Under the pieces are notes generated by a model. That model was given only the letters and a program-made list of their open reading frames with translations. It was not told the origin of the DNA and searched no databases. From JBFAPK01 sp040676675 (GTDB lineage: Bacteria; Actinomycetota; Actinomycetes; Mycobacteriales; Micromonosporaceae): a DNA stretch of 64,000 bases. The number at the start of each line of letters is the position of its first letter. Position 1 is the first letter of the stretch. The DNA lies in contig NZ_JBFAPK010000028.1 of the NCBI RefSeq assembly GCF_040676675.1, positions 55,358 to 119,357 of the forward strand. The letters run 5' to 3'. The position numbers were made by a program, and so were the translations under genes. This document shows positions 50,986 through 59,040 of the stretch, in pieces.

Positions 50986-51594
50986 ATGCGGGAGGCTCGG
51001 ATAATCGTGGTGCTGCTGGTGGCGTTGGCCGTGAGCGGATGTGGCGGCGGTTCCGGGGCGCCCCGTGGCGAGGCCGCCTCCGCCGGGGCCGGGCCGGTCT
51101 CCAGCGTCCCGGCGACGGCGGCCACCCCGGCGGAGTACGCGCCGGCGGGCGGCTTCAACACGACCGACGTGGCCTGGCTGCAACTGATGCGGCCGATGAC
51201 CGAGCAGAACCTGCGCCTGCTGGAGCTGGTCTCCGACCGTACCGCCGACCCTCGGCTGACCCGGCTGGCCCGGGAGGCCGTACGCGACGGCGACGCGCAC
51301 CTGGCCCGGCTGCGTACCCTGCTGGACCGGGCCCGGGCGGGCGGGGCGAACCCGCACGAGGGGCACGACATGCCCGGCCTGCCCACCACGGAGGAGCTGG
51401 CCGGGATCGCCGGCACCCGGGGAGCCGAGTTCGACCGGCGGTTCACCGCCACCTTCCGCGAGTACGCCGAGCAGTGCGCCCGGCTCGCCGGCTCGGAGCG
51501 CACGGCCGGCGCGGACGCCGAGACGACGGCGCTCGCCGAGGCGATCGAGCGGAGCGCCACCGGACAGCTGGCCGCGCTGCGGCAGCTCGCCTGA
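50986..51594 (+). CDS. DUF305-family lipoprotein
   Basis: 202 aa. Signal peptide with lipobox AVSGC (Cys19). After a Gly/Ala/Ser linker the DUF305 domain (about 55-202) has FNTTDVAWLQLMRPMTEQN, ADPRLTRLAREAVRDGDAHL and HEGHDMPGLPTTEEL, with His and Met residues typical of this ferritin-like-bundle family often linked to copper or metal handling. GGAAGGAGAG precedes the ATG. It follows DUF1996 in the same direction, but the 390-bp repeat-filled gap makes co-transcription uncertain. Confidence 0.85.
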   Translation: MREARIIVVLLVALAVSGCGGGSGAPRGEAASAGAGPVSSVPATAATPAEYAPAGGFNTTDVAWLQLMRPMTEQNLRLLELVSDRTADPRLTRLAREAVRDGDAHLARLRTLLDRARAGGANPHEGHDMPGLPTTEELAGIAGTRGAEFDRRFTATFREYAEQCARLAGSERTAGADAETTALAEAIERSATGQLAALRQLA

Positions 51595-51654
51595 CGGCGG
51601 GCGGCCCGCGACCACGCCGCCGGTTATTCGCTGGTGGCGGCGGGGCGGGGTGAC

Positions 51655-51660
51655 TAGCGT
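51655..51660 (+). promoter_or_regulatory. Leaderless -10 element of the phosphotransferase gene
   Basis: TAGCGT lies 8 nt before GTG 51669, with no Shine-Dalgarno, fitting leaderless transcription. Confidence 0.4.
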
Positions 51661-51668
51661 CTCGGTTC

Positions 51669-52874
51669 GTGTCACGCACGGTAACGTTGGTGCTGGTCGA
51701 CGCCGACGGTCGGCCGCTCGGGGCGCTGGAGCCGTACGAGGTGGGCTCGCCGTACTGGTCGGAGGTGGCCGACGTGGTCGCCGGCGCCCGCACGCGCCAC
51801 GGGGTCGCGGTGACCGTGCTGCGGCTGCTCCACACCGAGCAGGGGCGGGCGATGCGCGACGGGCTGGTCACCTACCTGGCCCAGCTCGACGGCGGCGAGC
51901 CGCCGGTGCTGCGTACCGTCGACGTCGATCTCGCGCCGCATCCGCTGCGCGCGCCGTACGCGGTCCCGGGCGGCCCGGCCCGCGCGCTGGCCTGGGCGGC
52001 CGGTGCGATGGCCGCGCTGGGGATGCCACCGGCCGCGCCGGCGCAACACCGGACGTGGAACCTCTCGGCGCTCTGGCGGCTCGACGGGCCGGCCGGACCG
52101 GTCTGGCTCAAGGAGCTGCCACGCTTCGCCCGGCACGAGGCCGCCGTGCTGCGCTGGTTGGACGGCGCGCTGCCCGGGGCCGGCCCGGCCCTGCTCGCGG
52201 CCGACGGGGCCGGCCGGATGCTGCTCGGTCACGTACCGGGCATCGACTGGTACGGCGCGGACGCGCGTGGCCGGGCCGCGATCGTCGACGCGCAGCACGC
52301 GATCCAGCTGCGGGCGGTCGCGGACGTCCCGGCGCTGGTCGCACAGGGGGTACCGGACCGGCGCGGCGCCCGGCTCGCGGCGGCCATCCGCGCCGCCCTC
52401 GCTCCGTACCGGCCCCCGGTCGACGAGGTGCTACCGGACCTCGACCGGCGGGTCGCCGCGCTCGCCGGATGCGGGCTGCCGGAGACCGTGGTCCACGGCG
52501 ACCTGCATCCGGGCAACGTCCGGATCGACGGCGACCCGGCGACCGGTGCCCGTCCGGTGGTCATCGACTGGGCGGAGGCGACGGTCGGGCATCCCGCCCT
52601 CGACCTCCTCCGGCTGACCGAGGACCTGGCGCCGCACGACGCGCGGACGCTGGTACGGCGCTGGGCGCGGCTGTGGCGGGCGGCCCGCCCCGGTAGCGAT
52701 CCGGAGCGGGCCGTCGACCTGCTGCGGCCGGTGGCCGCGCTGCGCAACGCGGCCACCTACGCCCACTTCCTCGCCGAGATCGAGCCGAGCGAGCACCCGT
52801 ACCACGCCGGCGACGTGCCGTTCTGGCTGGCGGAGGCCGGCGTCGTCGCACGCGGCGCGCCCGCGGTCCCCTGA
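51669..52874 (+). CDS. APH-family phosphotransferase (aminoglycoside/choline-kinase-like)
   Basis: 401 aa. The catalytic loop VVHGDLHPGNVRI around 273-285 contains the essential Asp and Asn, and VIDWAEATVGHPALDLLRL around 297-315 the metal-binding Asp and the family's typical tail. The first 110 residues form a separate N-terminal region starting SRTVTLVLVDADGRPLG that resembles a small NUDIX-like or regulatory beta domain. Many actinomycete members phosphorylate unknown small molecules; resistance cannot be inferred. It converges on selB with a 39-bp gap. Confidence 0.8.
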   Translation: MSRTVTLVLVDADGRPLGALEPYEVGSPYWSEVADVVAGARTRHGVAVTVLRLLHTEQGRAMRDGLVTYLAQLDGGEPPVLRTVDVDLAPHPLRAPYAVPGGPARALAWAAGAMAALGMPPAAPAQHRTWNLSALWRLDGPAGPVWLKELPRFARHEAAVLRWLDGALPGAGPALLAADGAGRMLLGHVPGIDWYGADARGRAAIVDAQHAIQLRAVADVPALVAQGVPDRRGARLAAAIRAALAPYRPPVDEVLPDLDRRVAALAGCGLPETVVHGDLHPGNVRIDGDPATGARPVVIDWAEATVGHPALDLLRLTEDLAPHDARTLVRRWARLWRAARPGSDPERAVDLLRPVAALRNAATYAHFLAEIEPSEHPYHAGDVPFWLAEAGVVARGAPAVP

Positions 52875-52913
52875 GCCACGGCAGCCCAGGCGGCCCCACC
52901 CCTCCCGTAGGGA

Positions 52914-54686
52914 TCAGCCCGCGTCGACGGTACGGCGGTCGTCGGGCAGCCGCCGGGTCAACCGGCGCCGGTCCAGCAGTTCCAGTAGCGGCACGGCCAC
53001 CCGTCGGGTGGTACCGAGCGCCTGACGGGCCTCGCTCAGCGTGAACGGCTGCGGGATCTCCGCGAGGATCCGGGCCGCTCGCAGCTCCGCGCCGGCCGGC
53101 AGCACCACGCCGTCGGCGACCCGCAGCAGCGCACCGGCCCGCTCCGCCGCCGCCAGTTCGCGCCGTCCCAGCCCCAGCTCGGCGAGGCGCCCGGCGTCCG
53201 GGGCCCCGAACGGCTGCGCCTCGAACTCCCGCAGCAGCCGCTCCACCGCCGCCGCCACCGGGGCCGGCAGCGGCGCGGGCGCCGTCGCGTCGACCACCCG
53301 CCCGTCCCGTACCGCCAGCGGCGCGGCCACCAGGCCGACCACCACCGCGCGGTCGGGCAGCTCCAGCTCGGCGCGTACCGCCTCCACGGTCGGACCGGGC
53401 TCCAGCGGAAGCCGCCGGCGGTGCTCGAGCACCGCGGCGGCCAGGCGCGCCCGCAGCCGTTCGGCCAACGCCGGGTCGACCAGCCACGCCCCGGCCACCA
53501 CCGCGCCCGCCGGCTCGGTCGCCCCGGTCGCCCGCAGCTGCGCGGCCCGGACCACGCCCCGGCGGCGCAGCACGGCCGTGCCGTCCGGCGGCCCGCCCGA
53601 GGACTCGGCCAGCTCCCGCCCGCGCGCCGCTGCGGCCCCGCGACGCAGCAGCGGCGGCGGATCGGTGTCCAGCACCTTCAGCCGCCCGACCACCTCGTGC
53701 CGGCCCGGATCGCGCAGCAGGGCCACGTCCCCGGCGGCCAGCGGCAGCGGCCAGCGCAGCGCCAGCCGCGCGCCCCGCTCCCCCAGCGGGCGTACCCGCA
53801 CCGGCACCGCCGCCGAGCCCAGGTGCAGCACCAGCGTGGCGGTCGGGTTGGGCAGGCCGCCGGGCAGGTGTACGTCGACCAGTTCCGTGGTCGACCAGCG
53901 CCCCGGCGCCAGCAGCGCGTCCCCGCGCCGGACGTCGTCCCGGTCGACGCCCCGGAGGTTCACCGCGACCCGGGCCACCGCCGAGGCGCGCTCCACCGGC
54001 CGCCCGAGCGACTGCAGACCGCGGACGCGGACCGGGCGGCTGCCGTGCGCCGCCGAGCAGAGGGTCAGCTCGGCGCCGGTGGCGAGGGTACCGGCGCTGA
54101 GCGTGCCGGTGACGACCGTCCCGCTGCCGCGGATGGTGAACGCGCGGTCCACCCAGAGCCGCACCGGCGCGTCGGCGTCCGGTACCGGCAGCCGGGCGAC
54201 CAGCTCCCGCAGTGCGGCGCGCAGCTCGTCGAGCCCGCGCCCGGTCGGGGCGCTCACCGCGACGCCGGTCAGCCCGGCCAGGCTCGTACCGGCCAGCCGC
54301 CGGCGTACCGCGTCCAGCACCGGTCCCGGGTCGGCCAGGTCGGCGCGGGTGACGGCGAGTACGGCGTGCCGGATGCCGAGCGCGTCGAGCACCGCCACGT
54401 GCTCCTCGGTCTGCGGCATCCACCCCTCGTCGGCGGCGACCACGAGCAGCGCGGCCGGTACCGGGCCGACCCCGGCGAGCATGTTCGGCACGAACCGCTC
54501 GTGGCCGGGTACGTCCACGAAGGCCAGTTGCTCGCCGCCGGCCAGGGTGGTCCAGGCGAAGCCGAGGTCAATGGTCATGCCGCGCCGGCGCTCCTCGGCC
54601 CAGCGGTCCGGCTCCATCCCGGTCAGCGCCCGGACCAGCGTGGACTTGCCGTGGTCGACGTGCCCGGCGGTGGCGACGACGTGCAT
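52914..54686 (-). CDS. selB: Selenocysteine-specific elongation factor SelB
   Basis: 590 aa GTPase that delivers Sec-tRNA to UGA codons marked by a SECIS hairpin. The P-loop GHVDHGKST (8-16), DVPGHERFVPNM and TRADL are the GTP-binding motifs. AFTIRGSGTVVTGTL opens domain 2. The C-terminal part contains the winged helices that bind the SECIS RNA. The ATG shares one base with the selA stop (TGATG), so the two are co-translated. Full length for the family. Confidence 0.95.
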   Translation of the reverse strand: MHVVATAGHVDHGKSTLVRALTGMEPDRWAEERRRGMTIDLGFAWTTLAGGEQLAFVDVPGHERFVPNMLAGVGPVPAALLVVAADEGWMPQTEEHVAVLDALGIRHAVLAVTRADLADPGPVLDAVRRRLAGTSLAGLTGVAVSAPTGRGLDELRAALRELVARLPVPDADAPVRLWVDRAFTIRGSGTVVTGTLSAGTLATGAELTLCSAAHGSRPVRVRGLQSLGRPVERASAVARVAVNLRGVDRDDVRRGDALLAPGRWSTTELVDVHLPGGLPNPTATLVLHLGSAAVPVRVRPLGERGARLALRWPLPLAAGDVALLRDPGRHEVVGRLKVLDTDPPPLLRRGAAAARGRELAESSGGPPDGTAVLRRRGVVRAAQLRATGATEPAGAVVAGAWLVDPALAERLRARLAAAVLEHRRRLPLEPGPTVEAVRAELELPDRAVVVGLVAAPLAVRDGRVVDATAPAPLPAPVAAAVERLLREFEAQPFGAPDAGRLAELGLGRRELAAAERAGALLRVADGVVLPAGAELRAARILAEIPQPFTLSEARQALGTTRRVAVPLLELLDRRRLTRRLPDDRRTVDAG

Positions 54687-56119
54687 CAGGAGCCCGCTCC
54701 GGCCGCGGCCGACGAGCCCGACCCGGCGCGGCCTTCCAGCCCGGCGCCGCCTTCCAGCCCGGCCGCGACGCGCCGGACCGCGGCGTACAGCGCGTCGTCG
54801 GCCTCCGGCGGTACGCAGCGCAGATCCAGCAGCAGTTCGCCCTGCTCCACCCGGCCGACCACGGCCGGGCTGCCGGTACGCAGCGGCACGACGTACGCCG
54901 TGGGCAGGGCGACCGCCGCCGAGGGGAGCACCACGCCCGGGGCGCCACCGCCCCCGACCACGCTCTCGCTCCGCCGGGCCGTGGCCGCCAGCCCGCTCTC
55001 CCGCAGCCGTCCCGCCAGCCGCTCGGCCCGCTCGCGCAGCCGGTCCGCGTCGGCCCGCAGGGCCAGCGTGGTCGGCGTGGGCGGGCCGGTCAGGGTCGCC
55101 TCCAGGGCGGCCACGGTCAGCTTGTCGACCCGCAGCGCCCGGGCCAGCGGGTGCCGGCGCAGCCGCTCCACCAGCTCGGCGCGGCCGAGCAGCAGCCCGG
55201 CCTGCGGCCCACCGAGCAGCTTGTCGCCGCTGGCCGTGACCAGGGCGGCGCCGTCGGCGAGGGCGCTCGCCGCGTCGGGCTCGTCCGGCAGGACCGGTTC
55301 GGGCGCGAGCAGGCCGGAGCCGATGTCCACCACGACCGGTACGTCCAGGGTGGCCAGTTCGGCGACGGAGGCGGCGGAGGTGAAGCCGCGTACCACGAAG
55401 TTCGACGGGTGCACCTTGAGGACGAAGCCGGTCGCGGGGCCGAGCGCGGCGGCGTAGTCCGCCAGGGTCGTCCGGTTCGTGGTGCCGACCTCGCGCAGCC
55501 GGGCGCCGGTCGACTCGATCAGGTCCGGCAGCCGGAAGCTGTCGCCGATCTCGACCAGTTCGCCCCGGCTGACCACGATCTCCCGGCCGGCGGCCAGGGC
55601 GGTGGCGGCGAGCACCAGCGCGGCCGCGCCGTTGTTGACCACGTGCACCGCCTCGGCCGCCGGTACGGCGCGCGCGAGCGCGGCGAGCAGGCCCCGACCG
55701 CGTCGGGCGCGGCGGCCGGTGGCCAGGTCGAACTCCAGGTCGGTGACGCCGGCGGCGACGGTCAGCGCGTCGAGCGCGGCCGCCGAGAGCGGGGCGCGGC
55801 CCAGGTTCGTGTGCAGCACGACGCCGGTCGCGTTGAGCACCGCGCGCAGCGAGCCGGGGCGCTCGGGCAGCCCCGCCAGCGCGGCGTCGGGCACCTCCTC
55901 GGGCGCGAGCTCGCCGCGCCGGGCCCGCTCCTGGGCGGCGACCACGGCGGCCTTCACGGTGCCTCGGCCGAGCCGGGCGGCGGCCTCGACGAGCCGGGGA
56001 TCGGCGAGCACCGCGTCGGTACGCGGCACCCGGCGGCGTACGTCGGCGGGCGCGTGGGCGCCGCCGTGGTCCCCACCGCCGCGCTCGGTCCTGGCGGCTC
56101 CCACCGCGGCGTCTGCCAC
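54686..56119 (-). CDS. selA: L-seryl-tRNA(Sec) selenium transferase SelA
   Basis: 477 aa PLP enzyme converting Ser-tRNA(Sec) to Sec-tRNA(Sec) using selenophosphate. VLNATGVVLHTNLGRAPL (94-111), LEFDLATGRR, EIGDSFRLPDLIESTGA and the PLP lysine Lys300 in TASGDKLLGGPQAG are diagnostic. The C-terminus is a Gly/Ala/Ser-rich tail with duplicated GLEG units. The start lies about 50 bp downstream of tRNA-Sec, so tRNA, selA and selB may be one transcript. Confidence 0.95.
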   Translation of the reverse strand: MADAAVGAARTERGGGDHGGAHAPADVRRRVPRTDAVLADPRLVEAAARLGRGTVKAAVVAAQERARRGELAPEEVPDAALAGLPERPGSLRAVLNATGVVLHTNLGRAPLSAAALDALTVAAGVTDLEFDLATGRRARRGRGLLAALARAVPAAEAVHVVNNGAAALVLAATALAAGREIVVSRGELVEIGDSFRLPDLIESTGARLREVGTTNRTTLADYAAALGPATGFVLKVHPSNFVVRGFTSAASVAELATLDVPVVVDIGSGLLAPEPVLPDEPDAASALADGAALVTASGDKLLGGPQAGLLLGRAELVERLRRHPLARALRVDKLTVAALEATLTGPPTPTTLALRADADRLRERAERLAGRLRESGLAATARRSESVVGGGGAPGVVLPSAAVALPTAYVVPLRTGSPAVVGRVEQGELLLDLRCVPPEADDALYAAVRRVAAGLEGGAGLEGRAGSGSSAAAGAGS

Positions 56120-56169
56120 GTCGGCGACTCTAGTCCAGACCCGCGGAGGCGACCAGCGGCGCCGGTCGA

Positions 56170-56265
56170 TGGCGGAGGCGGACGGGAATCGAACCCGCCT
56201 GGCCGAGCTGCTCGGCCACTACGGTTTTGAAGACCGCGGGGAGCACCAGCTGCCCAAACGCCTCC
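56170..56265 (-). tRNA. selC: tRNA-Sec (anticodon UCA)
   Basis: 96 nt with encoded CCA. The 5' end GGAGGCG pairs with CGCCTCC before discriminator G and CCA. The anticodon loop reads CTTCAAA with TCA, the T arm GGCGGGTTCGATTCCCGTCC. A long variable arm (GGCCGAGCAGCTCGGCC) and large D arm are typical of selenocysteine tRNA. It sits directly upstream of selA. Confidence 0.95.
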
Positions 56266-56378
56266 CCGGCCGGCCGGACCCGGTGCGGACCGGTCCCGGC
56301 GACGGCGCGGACTGACAGTATGGTGGGCCGCCGGGCCGGCCGCCCGCCGGGGTCCGGATCGGACGTTCGGGATCACGT

Positions 56379-56394
56379 CGGCCGGGTCCGGCCG
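56379..56394 (-). terminator. Short inverted repeat after the MHS transporter
   Basis: CGGCCGG-GT-CCGGCCG lies 11 bp downstream of the transporter stop and before the tRNA-Sec gene; in RNA the tip would open to a larger loop. A plausible terminator. Confidence 0.4.
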
Positions 56395-56404
56395 CCCCGA
56401 TCAG

Positions 56405-57694
56405 CTACCGCGACATGTCGGCGCCCCGGGTCTCGGGCAGCCGCGCGGCGGCGGCGACTCCGGCGCACCCGACGACCGTCATCAGCGCGGCGGTCGGCCA
56501 TGGTCGACCGCCGGCCGCCGCGGTGAGCGCGGCCGCGATCAGCGGCGCCGGCGCGCCCAGCAGCCCGGTGGGGATCTCCCGGGCGAGCGCGTACCCCGTG
56601 ACCCGGTACCGGGTGGAGAAGAGTTCCGCCAGGTACGCCGCCTGTACGCCGATGGAGGCGGCGATCGCGCCGAAGGTCGCGACCATGCCGAGCCAGATCA
56701 GCACGGGCCGGCCCGTGTCGAGGAGCAGGAAGAGCGGGAACGGCGTGAGGGCCATGGCGACCTGCGTGCCGAGGTAGACCGGCCTGCGCCCGAGGCGGTC
56801 ACCGGCCGTGGCCACCGCGAGGACCGCGGCCGATCCGACCACGGCGGCCAGGATCAGCCCGATCAGGCCGGTGCTCGCCCGCACGCCCCGCTGCGCGAGG
56901 TAGGCCAGGACGAAGACCTGGAGGATCTGGCTGGCGAAGGTGACGTGACCGTTGGTGGTGGTCGCCAGCGCCAGCCGTCGCGGCGCGCCCCGGACCGCCT
57001 CGACCAACGGAAGCTTCCGCCGCGCCCCGGTGGAGGTGAAGACGGGTGACTCCAGCACCCGCAGGCGCACGAAGAGCCCGACCCCGACGAGGGTGATGCT
57101 CAGCAGGAACGGCAGGCGCCAACCCCAGCTGAGCAGCGCGTCCTCCGGCAGGGCGGTCAGGGCCGCGCTCACCGCCGCCGCACCGCCGATGCCGAGGAGC
57201 AGACCGGCCGCCGGGACCGCGCTGAAGAAGCCGCGCCGCCGGGCCGGGGCGTACTCCGCCAGCAGGGTCACCGCTCCGGCGTACTCGCTGCCGACCCCGA
57301 GTCCCTGGACGAACCGGAGGAACACCAGCAGCGCCGGGGCCCAGACCCCGATGGCGGCGTACGTCGGCAGGGCACCGATCAGCGTCGTCGCGATGCCCAT
57401 CATCAGGATGGTCGCCACCAGCACGAACTTCCGCCCGTACCGGTCGCCGAGGGGCCCGAGCACCAGCGCCCCGACGGGCCGTGCCGCGAAGCCGGCGCCG
57501 AAGGTGGCGAGGGAGGCGAGCGTGGCCGTGCCGGGGCTCAGCGCCGGGAAGAAGAGCCGCCCGAAGACGAGCGCGGACGCCTGGGCGTAGATCGCGATGT
57601 CGTACCACTCGATCATCCCTCCGACGACCGTGGCGGGGACGAGTCGCCGTTTCGACTCCTCCCACGGCCGGCCCGCGTCGTGCTCGCTGCTCAT
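56405..57694 (-). CDS. MFS transporter, metabolite:H+ symporter (MHS) family
   Basis: 429 aa, 12 predicted helices. The N-terminal IEWYDIAIYAQASALVFGRL, GPLGDRYGRK between helices 2 and 3, and FVQGLGVGSEYAGAVTLLAE are hallmarks of MHS transporters (ShiA/ProP/KgtP type), which import carboxylates or betaines with protons. It stands between tRNA-Sec and selD in a selenium/formate island, but nothing in the sequence identifies the substrate. It is divergent from selD with a 195-bp spacer. Confidence 0.87.
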   Translation of the reverse strand: MSSEHDAGRPWEESKRRLVPATVVGGMIEWYDIAIYAQASALVFGRLFFPALSPGTATLASLATFGAGFAARPVGALVLGPLGDRYGRKFVLVATILMMGIATTLIGALPTYAAIGVWAPALLVFLRFVQGLGVGSEYAGAVTLLAEYAPARRRGFFSAVPAAGLLLGIGGAAAVSAALTALPEDALLSWGWRLPFLLSITLVGVGLFVRLRVLESPVFTSTGARRKLPLVEAVRGAPRRLALATTTNGHVTFASQILQVFVLAYLAQRGVRASTGLIGLILAAVVGSAAVLAVATAGDRLGRRPVYLGTQVAMALTPFPLFLLLDTGRPVLIWLGMVATFGAIAASIGVQAAYLAELFSTRYRVTGYALAREIPTGLLGAPAPLIAAALTAAAGGRPWPTAALMTVVGCAGVAAAARLPETRGADMSR

Positions 57695-57787
57695 CCGCCG
57701 ATCTTCTCGCCGAACCGGCCACCGGACCGGTCGAACCGCGACTTCCCGCCCGGGTCGGGGTGGGTCGCCGCGCTCCTACCGCCGGCC

Positions 57788-57838
57788 GGTGGCCCATCCA
57801 CTGCTCGGTGGCCCATCCACTGCTCGGTGGCCCAAACG
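57788..57838. repeat. 19-bp tandem repeat between MHS transporter and selD
   Basis: Two exact units, GGTGGCCCATCCACTGCTC (57788-57806, 57807-57825), and a partial third (57826-57838). Confidence 0.9.
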
Positions 57839-57877
57839 GCGCGCTCGGCACGACTGACCAGAAACGGGAGAACGGCA

Positions 57878-57883
57878 TAGTCT
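57878..57883 (+). promoter_or_regulatory. Leaderless -10 element of selD
   Basis: TAGTCT lies exactly 6 nt before the ATG at 57890, with no Shine-Dalgarno, indicating a leaderless mRNA. Confidence 0.5.
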
Positions 57884-57889
57884 TGGCCC

Positions 57890-58900
57890 ATGACGAGCCT
57901 GACCGGCGTCCGCCTCACGCAGTACGCGCACGGCGGCGGTTGTGCCTGCAAGATTCCCCCGGGCGAGCTGGAGGAGGTCGTCGCGGGGCTGACCGGCGGC
58001 GGCCCGCTCGGCGCCGAGGCGACCGGCACCCTGCTGGTCGGGCTCGACGACGGCGACGACGCCGCGGTGGTGCTCACCCCGGCCGGCGCGCTGGTCGCGA
58101 CCACCGACTTCTTCACCCCGGTCGTGGACGACGCCTACGACTGGGGGCGCATCGCGGCGACCAACGCGCTCTCCGACGTGTACGCGATGGGCGGGCGGCC
58201 CGTGGTGGCGCTCAACCTGCTCGGCTGGCCCCGCGACGTGCTCCCGTTCGAGCTGGTGCGGGAGGTGCTCCGGGGCGGCCTGGACGTGGCCCGGGCGGCG
58301 GGCTGCCACGTGGCCGGCGGGCACAGCGTGGACGACCCGGAGCCCAAGTACGGCATGGCCGTCACGGGCCTGGCCGACCCGGACCGGCTGCTGCGCAACG
58401 ACGCCGGCCGACCGGGCCTGCCCCTGACCCTGACCAAGCCGCTCGGCATCGGCGTGCTGAACAGCCGGCACAAGGCCACGGGCGAGGTCTTTCCGCAGGC
58501 CGTCGACGCGATGACCACGCTCAACGCGGACGCCTCGCGGGCGGCGCTGGCGGCCGGGGCGCGCTGCGCCACCGACGTGACCGGCTTCGGGCTGCTCGGG
58601 CACCTGCACAAGCTGGCCCGGGCCAGCGGGGTGACCGCCGAGGTCGAGGCGGCGGCGGTGCCGTACCTGGAGGGGGCGCGCGAGGCGCTGGCGGCCGGGT
58701 ACGTCAGCGGCGGCACCCGGCGCAACCTCGACTGGGTGCGCCCGCACGCCGACCTCTCGGCGGTCTCCGCGGACGAGGCGCTGCTGCTCGCCGACGCGCA
58801 GACCTCGGGCGGGTTGCTGGTCGCGGGCGAGCTGCCCGGCCATCCGGTGATCGGGCGGCTGCTGCCGGCCCGCGACGGCCGTACCGTGGTGGTCCGTTGA
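57890..58900 (+). CDS. selD: Selenide, water dikinase SelD
   Basis: 336 aa enzyme making selenophosphate from selenide and ATP. HGGGCACK gives Cys18 at the position that is Sec or Cys in the family, plus Cys20 and Lys21. DFFTPVVDDAYDWGRIAATN and GGHSVDDPEPKYGMAVTG are the ATP/metal-binding motifs, and TDVTGFGLLGHL follows. It uses Cys, not Sec, so it does not depend on its own product. The ATG is positioned for leaderless expression. Confidence 0.95.
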   Translation: MTSLTGVRLTQYAHGGGCACKIPPGELEEVVAGLTGGGPLGAEATGTLLVGLDDGDDAAVVLTPAGALVATTDFFTPVVDDAYDWGRIAATNALSDVYAMGGRPVVALNLLGWPRDVLPFELVREVLRGGLDVARAAGCHVAGGHSVDDPEPKYGMAVTGLADPDRLLRNDAGRPGLPLTLTKPLGIGVLNSRHKATGEVFPQAVDAMTTLNADASRAALAAGARCATDVTGFGLLGHLHKLARASGVTAEVEAAAVPYLEGAREALAAGYVSGGTRRNLDWVRPHADLSAVSADEALLLADAQTSGGLLVAGELPGHPVIGRLLPARDGRTVVVR

Positions 58901-58933
58901 CGGGTCCGGCGGTGGCCGGTACCCGAGCGACTG

Positions 58934-58950
58934 TGTACTGTATACGATGT
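58934..58950. promoter_or_regulatory. Candidate operator/promoter of the formate dehydrogenase genes
   Basis: TGTACTGTATACGATGT contains the palindrome GTATAC (58940-58945) and TGTATACGA, similar to FCD-GntR operators (TNGTNNNACNA). It is conspicuously AT-rich and lies 90 bp before the fdhA start. No clear -35 is seen. Confidence 0.35.
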
Positions 58951-59040
58951 GACCGGGTGGGTTCCCGGCCCTCGCCGACCGGCGGGCCGGTGCCGCCCGC
59001 ACCCGGATGACCGCTGCCGCAGCTACCGAGGAGGACGGTC

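Noticed and set aside
47649..51560. A 1303-residue minus-strand open frame opposite GH16, DUF1996 and DUF305
   Set aside because: No recognisable domain and composition typical of antisense GC-rich frames; the + strand genes have signal peptides, domains and Shine-Dalgarno sites.
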